Source: Hyposmocoma kahamanoa
Lineage: Eukaryota > Arthropoda > Insecta > Lepidoptera > Cosmopterigidae
Direction of reading: 5' to 3'
Length of the DNA: 64,000 nucleotides
Assembly: GCF_003589595.1 (NCBI RefSeq)
Contig: NW_020653200.1
Coordinates: 7,219,268 to 7,283,267 of the forward strand
Below, piece after piece: positions 1 to 13,500 of this stretch. The first letter of the stretch is position 1. Each line of letters starts with the position of its first letter. Position numbers and translations under genes: made by a program. The notes under the pieces were generated by a model. It had not been told where the DNA came from. It searched no databases and was given only the letters and a program-made list of their open reading frames with translations.

Positions 1-617
1 TTGTTAGTATCAAATGGTTTAGGTATTTACTATTAAATAACGGCCGTACAAAAAATGTACTATACACATAAGGATATTGTCTTTTATACAAAAGGGGTTA
101 GCTTAAAAATCTAATTCAAGGTTACTAGGTGTGATTAATACACTGGATAAAAACGATAGCAAGAGAGCAAGGAATATGCAGCAGGCAGTGTCGAAGAGAA
201 ACTCGTATTTTGGCGAAAATGTATAATGTTTAGAAAATAACGTTGACACTCTCACAAAGGACAGAAAACAATGGATATCATATAAAAAAAAAATATGTAA
301 AAAAGCCTTGTCGCCAACACTGGAGTTGTCGAAAATACCTCTGTTATTTTTCTAAAAGCTTGATTCGTACTTTCCACATCTAACCTCTGTCTTCAATTAA
401 TGGCAACAAATGTACTAAAAAATACTAATTAAGGTTCTTTAAGAAGAGTTGATCCCTATCAAATACAATTTTTTTTAATAGAGTGCGATTCACATTTGTG
501 ATAGCAAGTCCTGTGACAATATTTTTATGAGACTTGCAATATTTTTTTCCTGGATTAATTTTGTTTAATTCTTTTATCAAGAATTTTGAAAACAGCGGGC
601 TGTTTGTGGATTTTTTT
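1..617. other. no gene seen; AT-rich
   Basis: I found no coding pattern, RNA gene or clear repeat in this stretch. Confidence 0.6.
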
Positions 618-905
618 GATACCAGGTGACAGGGCGAATAAGCCGTGCGCCTGGTGGTAAGCGTTTACAGGTTAGTTTACAGGTACAAGAGTACAAGAGG
701 TTTACAATAGTTGCAGTACCTTTAAATCACAAAAATGTTAGGGTCACTACTACCATTGTGCCCGTCACTCGGAGACATAAGTTGACATGTGCCATGTCAA
801 AGTCAAGCATCTTCAAAACCGGAACGCAGTAATTTCAAATACTGCTTGGCATCAAAGTGGCAATACTTCCTTGGACGATTCTTTCACAAGGAGTTTTATT
901 GCTGT
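618..905 (+). repeat. dispersed repeat family A, copy 1
   Basis: GTGACAGGGCGAATAAGCC, CGCCTGGTGGTAAGCG, CGCCCGTCACTCGG-like CCCGTCACTCGGAGACATAA, GTTGACATGTGCC, AAACCGGAACGCAGTAAT and TTCTTTCACAAGGAG. The same series of phrases appears in at least six other places here. No protein or tRNA head; the class is unknown to me. Confidence 0.7.
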
Positions 906-1629
906 CATATTGTGCAAAGGTTATATTTTTTTTAAGAATAATTCTTCGTACGTGTGTCTAAAGAAGAATAGTGTATTTCGCAATAAGGCATTTTCAGAGT
1001 GAGGCCTGTACAGATACTTTTAGTAGGTCATTTTGCGAATTTTAATTATTTATATTTTTTTATTTCCTCTTTCGGAAGATTAAATTGCCAATTTTTGTAT
1101 CAACGTCATCTACGCTTTTAATTTAATTTTAAAACGTCCTTGAACATGTGTGGAATGGTTTGTAAATATTATTGAACGCATGTTTTGAGAAATACTAAGT
1201 ACCTACGAAAGAAAGCAATTGAATGTGGGTTTAATTGCTATCTGTTGTTGGGCTGTTATTTGCTGACAAACGTCTCTAGAATTTGTGTAGTTACACATTC
1301 CGTTCCAGTTGATGTGGTCCAAACATAATAGGTATCCCTTTTTCGGTTGGTAAATAACAATGCTCTTTTGTACGCTCTAGAATAGTTTATTTTTACACAG
1401 ATGAAAACGTGGCATACGTGTCGGATGAGGACTAAATGACAATCTATAGAGTCTTGTTTCACGAACAATGTGTCATCCTATCCGGTGGTCTGAACATTTG
1501 CGTACTATGCACTAAGTGTACCTACCTATTTATTATCAAAATTAGTTACAACGCTAATGAGTACAGGAAATTTATTATGTTATACTTTAAACACAGCAGT
1601 CTTTGGGAGACTCTGTTTACATTCTCTTT
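906..1629. other. no gene seen between repeat copies
   Basis: AT-rich with poly-T runs. The open frames here are short and show no family features. Confidence 0.55.
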
Positions 1630-1805
1630 TGTTCTTTTTAACAGACTTCAAAAAAGGAGGAGGTTCTCTTTTCGACTGTATTTTTTTGTGTGCATGTTAT
1701 GCGATTACTGCATTTGTGAACCGATTTTGATGATTCTTTTTTTATTGGAAAGAGGATACCTCAGTATTGGTTCCATTTAAATTTGAAGAAAATATTCCAC
1801 TAACT
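1630..1805 (+). repeat. dispersed repeat family B, copy 1
   Basis: ACAGACTTCAAAAAAGGAGG, TGAACCGATTTTGATGATTC, GGTTCCATTTAAATTTGAAG and GAAAATATTCCA. Reverse copies lie at 9480-9600 and 12440-12560. It contains a 114-codon open frame that I regard as accidental. Such repeats are, to my knowledge, common in Lepidoptera. Confidence 0.6.
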
Positions 1806-2590
1806 AGACGATGAATCCGGTTTCGTGCACTTTCCGGTAACAGGTTTCAATAAAACTGGCGACTACATGTAGTTCCACGTACTTTTGAGGTCTTTTTTTA
1901 TAAGACAGTTATGATTATTTGGATTCTTAAACTTTTAAATATGATTTCATCGTTCTTAATTTGTGAAGAACACACAATAATTGGTCCCATTACCGGTCAC
2001 AAGAAGTATTGCTTTTGAACATTTATAAATGTACGTAAATTAGAAGTTGAAGTCATAGGTACATTCCACCAAATAGACTTGAATCGTGGCCTCAAAGGGA
2101 CTAACGATACGGATGTCAACACCTTCTAGCTGTGCAACTACCCGCACTTGGTCTTCATTACTTATTTGTGCACTAGGGTTGTCACTAGACCGACACATAA
2201 CACTCACCATCCGGTGACTTGTCGGGCGAAACTTGATGTCGTTTACATTTGCTCATGACTGGATCTCACGACGATGAAAGCTTAAAACTGTCTTCTCGGT
2301 TGAAATTACGGTGTTTTTTTCATTTCAACAGCTTCACATACGATTCTGTTATGGCTAGTGATGACGTTCTGTAGAAAGGATCTTGAAATTATGAAGCTCA
2401 ATCTAGTGATTTGGTCCTGATTCCAGCAAGTCGTCGATAAATGATTAAGTACCGAACTAAAAATCAAATAATGTGTGAAAATCATGAAAGTTTCATTCAA
2501 TGAGACGTAACAGTTCTCACACCAGGCTATCACCACTAAATATAAAAATTATATTCGCAACGTCCGTGTAATAAGGCTATATCTGCAGAA

Positions 2591-2883
2591 CAGTGGCGTA
2601 GCGTCGATTTCTACCGCTCCGGGCGAACCTTAAATTTGCTGCCCCCCTAATTTCCCAATTACAAAAGTAGTTCGTTGGGACAGGTTCGGCTCGATTGGGT
2701 TTATTATGTTCGGGTGCTGTCATCATCTTTGTGTTGTTCAGGATATCGTTTTCTCAAATAGAGGAATTTATTTTCTAATAAAAAAAAAATGACTTGTTAG
2801 GTTCGGCCGCACTCGACGCCCCATTGCTGTGCCGCCCCGGGCCATGGCCTACTCTGCAGCCCCACGCTACGCCTACGCCACTG
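2591..2883. mobile_element. hAT-like MITE with 8-bp target duplication
   Basis: A 293-bp non-coding element. It starts CAGTGGCGTAGCGT and ends ACGCTACGCCTACGCCACTG (inverted). The flanks are CTGCAGAA (2583-2590) and CTGTAGAA (2884-2891), an 8-bp duplication with one difference, typical of the hAT superfamily. The interior is GC-richer than its surroundings. Confidence 0.8.
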
Positions 2884-2891
2884 CTGTAGAA

Positions 2892-5069
2892 TAAGTTTAG
2901 AAATTCGAGAAACGAAATTAGTCGACAACTTTTGTTTCATGTATTTCGTATTATTTTTATGACTTTCATGTGATAAGAGTATTTTTGACGATCACATGTT
3001 GTTTTATTATACCTAGGCTAAATATCATAATGACTTTTTTCTGTTCATTTTTCACATCTAAATGGCGTATATTTGTACTTTCAAACAAACAAACCAACGA
3101 AAAAACATGTCGTTTCATTTACAATATGTAACAGTAAAGAAGTAAAGAACTCTATGTGCGCACTGTTAATATAAAAAGAACAGAGAATAGTACGTACATC
3201 CCGTGAAAGATTTTTATAACTTATGTATAAGGTTACAGTCTTTTACAGACATTTGAACAATTTCGTACTTGCCGAAAATATATTTAAAAATAAAAGCCTC
3301 AAAATAATTTCATATTTTAGAGTAAGGACTGTTTTGTCCAGAACTAGCTCACTAAAAGTGTGTCTCGTTTTGAGTTGAGTGGATGTCTTTTAATTGTTTC
3401 TTACAATATTCCAACGACGGTGTCTAACCTTGAATTTAACGTATTTTAAGTTATTACACTATCATGATAGCAATGCGATTATTCTAGTTTTATATTATAT
3501 ATTTGCTTTTTCAAACAAACCAACGTTTCGGGCCCTTTACACATCCAATTGTCACGGTGGATACTGACTGTTATTAAAGTTTTTTTATATGAGGGGATAC
3601 TGTTTACAAACGTGGGTTATTACTAAATACTGTAATCACGGGACACATTGTCCCTGTGGTCTGAAAGCTTAAAAGAAGTTTTCTGCTTGTACAAATGTAC
3701 TTTTGCTGTATGAAAGAAACGTTGTGTAACAATAGCCAATTACGAAATGCTAGTTATTGCCTATGTAATAGTAAAATGACTCAGCTGCAGTAAGAAGACC
3801 AAATCTGCATGCAATGGTGTTATCTAACTATAATAACGATCGCCGGGGCCTTAGTGTTAGCCACAATGCGTGTGCCTTACCTAGAACCTTACGTTACTTT
3901 ATTGTTTGAGGGAACAATTGCCTTTTGTACGAGTGGGGTATCGGCCATTATCAGTAGACGCGTTAAGTAACGTCGAAGTCTCGGGTTCGACTATTTAGCA
4001 TGAGCAGCAGAAGACACCATTACTGCTTTTTATACGTCTTTGTTTAGTTCCCGAAGGAAATTGTTTTATATTGGATAATATGTATGTGTGTACCAAGTGA
4101 TCGATCCCGATAATTGTAATCTACTCACATTCTTGTTATCACAAAGCTGATTTCTTAACCCATTTCTAGGTTTTCTTTTCACCAAGTTCAGTAGGTGAAT
4201 TAAATAATTTACCATAAATCACTAAACAATTCTTGTTTATAGTAGATACAAAGATCCTTACTAATTCTTACAATCTTAAAAATGAGAATTTTGTGTTGTG
4301 AAGGGGAAAATTATCTGATTTATTTTAGTCCGTAACCCGGTGTTTAATAATGGCCTCTAGCTGTTTTGTTCAACAAATACCTTCAGGTTGCTAATTGAAC
4401 AGATATTGAGTTTCATGCCTTAGGCAAGAGGGTAACGATAAATGTTTTTAAGGGTGCTATGTATCACTTTGGTAGTTCTCTATACGGGTAACAAGCCTTG
4501 TTGAATCAGGTTACGTAATATCGTCATTAAAAGTCAAAAGATATTAATTTTTCCCTTTTTATATTAAAAATTAGTGGCTATTGGAAAGTGTTACTATCCA
4601 TATAATGCTATTTAAATAGTTTCCTATATGTTTATTAGAAGTGTCGTTTAACAAATTTATATTAATTACAACCCAGACATCTACTTTACTTTAAGTTTTG
4701 AGTAATACATACATTCTTCAAAGATTAATGCTCTATTTACTTTACAGTATTCCAGCTCACAATCTGTAGATATATATTCGCCGGTATATGCCTGTACATT
4801 CAGTGCTCAGTTATTCAACGGCATGGGTAATTCGCACTGCTCCCGAACTAACGTTTCACAATTGTTATTTGTTATTAATTTCACGAACGATACGCCGGCT
4901 TTTAATGTTTTATAAATACGACGCATTGTTCTATAAGCGACACAATACAATGCCTTGCGGTGTTCGCAGCTCCGCTCGAATCCGATATTACCACTACATG
5001 CGCGCGCCGGCTGTCAAGACGCATTCTTACCCGCGTCAATGTGAAAATGCACCTGGGTTTCACACGGTC
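2892..5069. other. no gene seen upstream of FoxL2
   Basis: Contains repeat phrases TTTCAAACAAACAAACCAACG (3085, 3510) of a small foldback family. A first FoxL2 exon could lie here or in 5661-7380, but I cannot pick it out. Confidence 0.5.
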
Positions 5070-5660
5070 AATATATTGTGAACATCACACGTCATATTTG
5101 GGCAATTATTTAGTACATGCCTTACTGGCACAGAGTTTGGAACATCGGCCCCTATCGTTTTATATAAATATTTCTAAGCCTTCAAGTCTGCAACTTCAAA
5201 ATTCAAAACATGAGCTTGCTCTCTCTTACAAAGTACCCCACAAAACTTACTGAATTACCGACGCCACTGGAATCGATGAAGTTTATTATGCAGAAGCCGT
5301 TGGTGATTGGCGATGAGCGCCATATTTTTTATATTTCCTGCATTATACCCATCTTAGCGGAACACTTGATGCTGGCGAAACAAGGCGCAGCCAATAATTA
5401 AAAGGAAGAAGTAGGAGATGTCGAAGATGAAATAGGGTTCTGATATTCGGAGAAGCTACTGGATCTAGTGGCTTCTTCACCGGAAATACTCTTTTACCTT
5501 GATATTCCGAAAAACGGACATTGCATTATGAACGTCAAACGTTATATGGTCAATTATTTGGTACCCACATGCTTTAAAGGGACAGAATTTGCAACAGCAA
5601 TGATGAAATAGGGTTCTGATGATATGAGAAGCCACTGAATTTCTTTATCGGAAATCTTTT
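5070..5660. repeat. local direct duplications, two interleaved units
   Basis: Unit 1: ATATTTGGGCAATTATTTAG with ACAGAGTTTGGAACATCGGC (5093-5150) versus ATATGGTCAATTATTTGGTA with ACAGAATTTGCAACAGCAAT (5540-5603). Unit 2: GAAATAGGGTTCTGATATTC (5429) versus GAAATAGGGTTCTGATGATA (5606). Confidence 0.55.
5158..5210 (+). promoter_or_regulatory. possible TATA-type core promoter
   Basis: TTTATATAAATA (5159-5170) resembles a TATA box. About 25-30 bases later lies TCAAGTC (5188), an initiator-like site, and an ATG opens a 63-codon frame at 5210 (MSLLSLTKYPTKL). It is 2.2 kb upstream of the first FoxL2 exon seen. Position and order fit a promoter; no other support. Confidence 0.25.
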
Positions 5661-7381
5661 TTACTTAGCTAGTCTGGATACAGGACTTTGTGTCTGGATG
5701 AAACTGCTACGATTAAGCTAGTTAGAACAACAAATGATTCGTAGTTAGGGTCTTTTTCGACTCCTTATTCACTGCTACATAAGTTATGTACATAGTTAAG
5801 AGATTAGAATTCAGAGTATAATCTCGGCAATATTGGTGTTGAACACTTACTACTTTTAGGTAGTTTGTCATTAAACGATAGATATCTTACATTTCAGTTA
5901 TGAAAGCAGAAAAAGGTGGATTGACCGCCACTCACTTTCAGTATTTAGCATAATGAATTTCACATTGAAAAGCGTGTTTTGTGAATGTTTTTGAGAATGG
6001 AACGAATTATAATACATTCTTAATGAGGTGCCAAAGAAAAACATGAACCACTATGAACACCAGTTTCTTTTACTAATTGAACTTAAAGTGATTCAGGCAA
6101 AAAATCTATTAGTGTCAATATTTAAATTAGATTAGAACATAATATATGTACATGTAACAGACTGTAGGTAGGTATTTACAAAACTGGAACTGATTTAGTT
6201 ACGTACCTACCAATTCCTATAGCTCTGACTAATTCCGAGAAACCCGTATTGGGAGGCACGTACGCGTAAGATTGGCTAAATATCGCACGTTAACCAATAT
6301 AACGTAATAATAATTCCTATAGACAAACTAAAACATTGCTCGACTTAGCTTTTGAGCGATAAAAGTACTAATATTACTAAGAGAAAATGAAGAAATTTTG
6401 CTTGATCGAGTAGCTGAATTGTCGTCGTGGGCACATAGTTGTCAATGATACCTATTTGGTTCTGTTTTTTTTAAAATAAAAATTGGAAAACATTGATACG
6501 GCAAGTCTACCCGCTGGATAGCCGCCTCTTTTATCACTATAAACCTATATATGTAACCTAACTAAACAGGCGTCGTTTTTCCTTAACTTTCTTCGGAAAT
6601 ACATGATCAATCTAATTCAGGCACAGGTTTCTGCAAAGATTTGTTACCTGTATTAATAATGCATACATAATTATAATGTCAAATTTTGGGGAGAAAATAA
6701 AGATTTATTATGATTTTACTGTACCTAGTACATAAGTACATAAGTTATGTTATTTTGACAATATTTGTTTAAATTTGATTTTACCGCTTGTTTTTTGCTT
6801 GTGAACGAGTAAAAGGAATTTGAAACAAATCTAATGTAGTTTGGTGTAAAGATTGGCGTCAGATCACTTACAATTACCTATACAGATTCATTTTTTGCAT
6901 TGACCGTTATCTGTCTGTGTTGTAATCCGATCGTAACGCCAGTGAAAAATGATCACGCAAGTCAATTTACAGTCGCTAGCCAGCAATAAGGTCTTCCAAA
7001 GTCTTTAGTTGATCACAGTTCGGTGAGAAATACCTTCTAGTTTCTCATAGGTAGTCGCCATCTTAGGTCCAGGATTTGATCTCCGACCGGGTCAATATAG
7101 ATAATAACTTTTCTATTATTTCTCCGGTTAGAGTGTTTGTGATACCGTCGCTGTTTCAGATTTCCATAACAAAATATGCTTTAGTTACTTACTTTGGGGT
7201 CAGAGCAATATTTTTATAAAATGTTTACTTTTTATCAAATGTTTTTTTTTTCATTAAGCCGAAGAGCTACTTAGTATTGAAGTCGGTTATTTTTGGTTAA
7301 GAATTATTATAATTATTACAGATTGTTTATATAGGTACATTTTTGTTGAGATATTTATGTTTATGAGATGGTGTGTTGTAG
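5661..7381. other. no gene seen; candidate upstream intron or regulatory region of FoxL2
   Basis: AT-rich, with scattered TAGGTAC-like words. No exon with a phase-1 end and ATG could be defended. Confidence 0.5.
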
Positions 7382-7538
7382 GTTCGTCGCCTTACGATAG
7401 TCGGTTATGCCTTCATGAGAACAGCGGCGCAGACGACACCCCCAACTCGCAAAGCGCTAAAGGCAACGAAGAACTATCCAGAGTCTATCAAACTCTGACT
7501 CTGCCTGCCTTGTCCAGGGAGGATACAAGTTCCAACAG
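7382..7538 (+). CDS. FoxL2: FoxL2 exon upstream of the fork-head exon
   Basis: Acceptor TTGTAG before 7382 and donor CAG|GTTTGT after 7538. It encodes a polar, Ser/Thr-rich stretch (for example [20 protein letters not shown]) with no known domain, as expected N-terminal to a fork-head. It starts with the last two bases of a codon and ends with two bases that combine with the next exon to AGC (Ser). An in-frame ATG at 7357, inside the presumed intron, could give a short alternative start (MFMRWCVV) if transcription begins just upstream. Confidence 0.75.
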
Positions 7539-10500
7539 GTTTGTTCATTCACTGGTTTTGACTTAGTTGTGTCTGCATTCTGATTGTACTAAGCGTATTA
7601 CATTTACAGCAATGATACAAAAAGTAAAACGAAGAATACGACTCCTAGCAGTCCCGGGAATTCTTCAGAAATGAAACCACAATCTACTACGCCAACTTCA
7701 CAGGGTCTAACCAAACCGCCATACTCCTACGTCGCTCTCATAACCATGGCTATTCAAAACAGTCAAACCAAAAGAGCGACACTCAGTGAAATCTACGCTT
7801 ACATCACTAAGGAATTTCCTTTCTATGAGAAAAACAAAAAGGGCTGGCAAAATTCCATAAGGCACAATTTAAGTCTCAACGAATGTTTTATAAAAGTACC
7901 TAGAGAAGGCGGAGGGGATAGAAAAGGAAACTATTGGACTCTCGGTGAGTTTAGTATAAAAATAAGCTTGTGAGTACATAGTTGCAACACAATATCTATC
8001 GCCAGATGAATTTAAACTTAGCCATGCGAAGTAATCTGCTATGCGCGCACTTCATTGCTCATTTCACTATAGAATTTAATGCGAATTGCTAGCGAAATGA
8101 TGTCACTTGTCTGTTTTCGATTGTGTGAGTACAGGTTGTTGTTTTAGATCCACAATGCGGGGACATGTTTGAAAACGGGAACTTCCGGCGGCGGCGCAGG
8201 ATGAAAAGGCCTTTTCGTACCACGCCGTACTCGAAAACTCTGTTTGGCGACGGGTACCACGTGGCGCACGTCGCTCAGCACGTCCCACCACATATGCAGC
8301 CTCTTCCACTTGGGGCTCGGAACTATTTTGGATCTGGGTCAGCGTATCCACCGTCATATCCTAGATACGACACGTAAGTTGAACTTAATAAAAATAACTC
8401 ATAATACTGCACGGTTAACAAGTTACGCTACTTCTTATCGTTTTAATGCAAGGATTTATTTTAAAATAAACAGTTTACACTTTTTTAACACAATATAGTA
8501 GGTATTTAAATAATGCTAAATTAATTGTCGGCGATACGTCTTATTACAAATTAATGACAATAAATATTTACGTTTCTTGTTCATGTGTTTACAAAACAAG
8601 TGCTAATGAATATTGATATGATCGCTTCTCACAGTTACTTTCAGTTTTCGTTGTATTTTCTCCTTACCGATAGATATGTCCTATTAAAAGTAGATTTGGC
8701 AGTTTATATGGTAACATGAAATTGTCGACATTCTTTTTAATGTGTTATCTTCAGTCAGAGTGTACGCAGAGATTAGATAATTCAGATCATAAAATATTTT
8801 AGAACTTCTGATATTGGAGTGTTATTGTTTACCATGACCTTGTCGAGTTACAAATCGGACTACCTACCGCCGAAGGTGTCAGTGACATTACCTACGGCGT
8901 TGATAAAATGCTGCGGCGTTTAGTAAACAATTGCACCAAACGATTCGCACCACTATTATTCTTATCAACTGAAACTTAACACTATGCAAAGTCTTTCACG
9001 TTTTTTCGTTGTATGTCGCTTTATATTTTCATTTCCTTGTCGAAATCGTGCTGGCAGATAAAGCAGTAATTACAGAGCGAGTTGTTGGTAACAGAAAGTT
9101 CTAAAAATAGCTCGAATATGAAGTATATTTGGAAGGTAATATGACCACAGTTCTAGTATGCCATTGGACGGCAGGTGAGATGGGCGGAGCCTAAACGAGT
9201 ATCTTTTTGCCTCCCACATCGTTCTTGTTTCATAACATAACATACGACTAAGACCAGTATCTTAAATTTAACGACTAAAAACGTGTTAAATAGAAACGGA
9301 TAAATAACACGTAAACTGGTACGGTTTTGAAATGAATCCCTATTTAAAAATAACTTGATATTCAAAGTGTGTGTTTTATATAAAACTACATTAAAAACCA
9401 GCCTCAAAATTTCATGGAATTAAATCTGTTTCTCAAGTTTTCTTGAAATAGGTTACTGGAAAGTTTGTGAAATCGGACTCATCCCTAGCCCCTATTTTGC
9501 CACCCTTAGAGGTGGAATATTTTCTTCAAATTGAAATGGGACCAATCCTGAAGTAGGTACCCTCTTTTGATTCACAAATACCGGAGTAATCGCGGAGTAA
9601 ACACAAAAAAATTCAGTCGAATTGAGAATAAATGGGCCATTACCTTATTGATCCAACATCATGAGTTGTCAGTGCGTATAAGTCCTGGCATTCGCATTAA
9701 ATATTTTGATACGATATTTGCAAGTGTGTTTTATGTACAATCAATATTGTGACTATCTCCTCCATTCAAACAATTTCGGTGGCCTAGCAGGCTGCGTTGC
9801 GGGCGCTGAGTGATGAGGTCCTGGTTTCGATTCCCGGTAAGATCAATTTGGAAAATTTACATTTCTAAATTTGCTCTGGCCTAGGTCTAGATATTCTAGG
9901 CCGTGCTCCGGAGTCCGTTGCTATGGTACTTATAGTTTAGGAAAATCCCTAGTTTGAGACCAAGTGATTTCTCTGAACGTCTGGCACATTGTTATTATTT
10001 ACGTCAGATTTGATAACCGTAAGTTCATTTTGACGCTCTTTCAGTCCTTTTTCGGCAAAACGTAATAACCGTTCACTAACAGATTATGATGGTGGCTGAC
10101 GATCTCCTTTCCAGGACATGGCTGACTCAGTCAACCGGTGGTCTTGGCTACGCGAGTGCCTGTGGGAGTATGGGTCGAAGTCCACCAGGATGTTCACCAC
10201 ACAGCGCTTTACCCCATCAGTCTGCGTCGATCAATCCGTTTACACATCAGTTGCAAGGGCAGGTGAGGATCCAGCATTATTAAATAACACGAAGTGTAAT
10301 AATTGTCTACAGGTCTCATTGGTCTATGAATGTAATGTTCTTGCGTGCTTTTCTAGTAGGTACATGCTTGGAGTACAGGAGACGCAAATAATTTACTATA
10401 TTAAGAATTTCGCCAACAATAACAAGCTGTAGCTGCATGGAGTAAATAGACACTCAATGTTATTAATTGACTGTTGCAAGAAGTTCCAATCTATTGAATT

Positions 10501-13500
10501 CATTGATTAATTATATGTTATCTATAAATATATGGCTTATATTTCAATGCTCCTGTGAAAACCGATGGCGTGTTAGAGGCTAATTTCATTTCTGTAATTA
10601 AATTCAGATTAAAATTTTAGTAGCGTATCACAATGCAATAAAACTTCATGCTTGCAAATTGGTGCTATGAATGCTCAATAAATTTTCTGTAACGACAAAC
10701 TGTTTAACAACTTTCTATGCGCAATTTTATCACTGCATATTTTATTTAAAATGCTTGTGTATGGACCTACACTCATAGACATATTTAGAGGAACGCTAAA
10801 AAAGGATCAGTTATGGTAACAAAGCTCATGGAAACCACTGGACACATGCCAGAAGGTTGAATTTAAAAAAGGAATGACTTGAATTGTCTTTTGGTTTCGA
10901 TTAAATCTAGTACTTTAGGTGGCCGTGAACATTGTTAAAAATAATTAAATTTTCTTTAGTGGTCCTCTAAATATCCATATATGTAGTATATTTATAGCAA
11001 CAAAAGTAATCTTAGTTTATATCCCACGCATTGAGCATTCCGTATTTAACCGTGCAATTATTATCGCTATATAAAGGTTAGTTGACATTGACACAAACAA
11101 CATACCTACTCGCAAAGAATGACAACGAAGTGAGTAGCAGGTCTTCGTTTACTCATTGTTATAATTTCTACATAGCCACATTTGTAAATACCCTCCTACA
11201 TGTCTCGAAAATCATAAAATAGAGAATTAATTTGTTTTCAAGAGCGAATTCCTCAGCCAGGCATTCTGTTATCAGCTGCCCAAAATTCTGCTTGAAGATC
11301 TGAGACAGGATACAATTGCTAAAGCAAGTCACAAGTGTATTCCTTGTAACCATCCGGTGACTACACAAACTACTAGCTTGCTCTTCGTGTTTTATGTTAA
11401 TTATTCGTTTTTGGGTTTTATTGCTATATAAAACTAGGTACATCCACAATTTCATTACTGTGGCCCTTTACACTTGGCTGACCGTTAAAGCCATCCACTT
11501 GGAAATCGTTGACTCCCTCGACGCTGTCATAATGAATCTTGTAGATATATTCACTTAGAAATCTACTCGGATAATAGAATCTTCGTTGGCGCTAACATCC
11601 AGCTAAGAATACTTCACGAAGAGGCTATCTGCGTCTTCTCCGCTTCAGAGATGATCCGGCTCGAAGGACCAAAAATATTGGGGAGATTTTTGTCGGGAAA
11701 AGAAATTATTTCTTCTAGGAACTATTAATATTTTTTAAACAATGGCAATTATAAACTAATAAAAAACGTGAAAAGGAATACAAAATTAAACAATAATAAA
11801 AACTATATCAAGAAGTATATGCTGCTGCTGCCCGTGCACAATTATAATAACATGATTACTTTGATTTCACGCTGCAACTGGGATAGTGTGCAGATTATCC
11901 AACTCCTCAACTATTTACAGAAAGTATCGTGTTTGAGCCTTATTAAATTGGTTGCGATGAATTGTTAGCATACAGTTAGTGACTTTATTGATTGTGGAGT
12001 ACAATCAATAAAGTCACTAACTATTTTGTATCTGGCACTTTTCAATTTGCTTGTTTAACGTTATCAAAACTCTTTTTTCCCATCACGTGCGTGCTTCTAC
12101 TTTTCGCATGTGTAGACCTCTTAACCTAAGTACTTCAAAACTTTGTTGTTATGCACACCTTTATTTAAACTTTTGCGTTGAATTGTACTAACATTTGCTA
12201 ACGCTTTCGCTGTGTTCGTTGTCGTGTCCTCCTTAGCAGCAATGGAAACACAGATATGTTAAACGAATCATATGATCCCAAAGGTAGCTGCTGTACACTG
12301 TTGAAGACTTCCTCTCATCTCTGCCATTTCCATAATCAGATAGCTCTAAGTTACCACAATTGTTATTTTCATTGGAACCTATATGCCAAGTTTTTAAAAT
12401 CGGTTAACGGAGAACGGGTAAAATTCAATAAACTGTATTCATAGAAGAAGAGCTAGAATATTTACTTCAAATTTAAATGGAACCACTGCTAAGCTACCCG
12501 CTTTTCAACAAACGAATTGGTTCACAATTTCCAAAATATCCCGGTAATTGTACAAATACAAGTATACAACTGTCCCACACGATAAGGTAGAAGCTTGATT
12601 TCGTTTCGCCCTGTGTCGGCAAATATGTTTAACGAGACATCTAGTCGAGAATGTGGATCTCGCTTAATGAGTTCGATATAATAGGTAAGTAGGAGAACAA
12701 TTGATTTGAAAAAAAGTCGATGATTCGAATGTCTGTGCTGGAATGTACTAAATTTACTTTCAAAGTTATGTAATTTATGTACGTTTAGTAACAATACTTC
12801 TCTCTAGACGATGAGGAGGGTTTACAAAACCCTAAACCCTCCTATTTTGAGGGGTCCCGTAACAAGCACTGGAACTTAGTAATAATTATGAATAACACTT
12901 TCAGCAAAGTTGACGCCTTACCACCTTATTGGCTCTTTTTGCGTGTAAGCAACGGCGGTCAGTAGTGATAACCCGCAGCTGACTTGTTCATATTCTTATT
13001 AAAAACAAAAATAAAAAAAAAGTATTTTTACTCTGTTAAAAACAACTAGTCTGTGACTGGTTAGGCTTCAACTTTCCTGATAGTACGTACCAGTAATTTC
13101 ACAAAAATTGGTTGAATATCGTGCTGGTAAAATATTCTGACATTCAATATAAATTTAATAACAGTTTATAGCGACATCTCTAGCCAGGGCTGGTAGCTGC
13201 AAAGGTACCTAACTGGGTGACGAAATACGTTCATAGATTTCTCAAAGATGGCGCTGCGGCTAAAAAGTAGTTGAAAACCAAATACAAAGATCCGACTTGT
13301 TGTCGGACACATAGAAAAATTCGTGAGATCCGCTGGTTCGTTCCGTGGCTTAGTTGACATTTATTATTTATATTTTTGGCTTAGTTTGCTAGGAGATGTC
13401 ACTTCGAATCCGGCCGGATCGAAGGAATTTTTCTAAGTGTCCGATCTTTATATTAATAATATAACAAATCAGTGGAGAACTGCACAAAAAATAATTGAAT

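Noticed and set aside
1436..1780. 114-codon open frame
   Set aside because: It overlaps dispersed repeat family B, whose other copies are broken; composition is that of AT-rich DNA.
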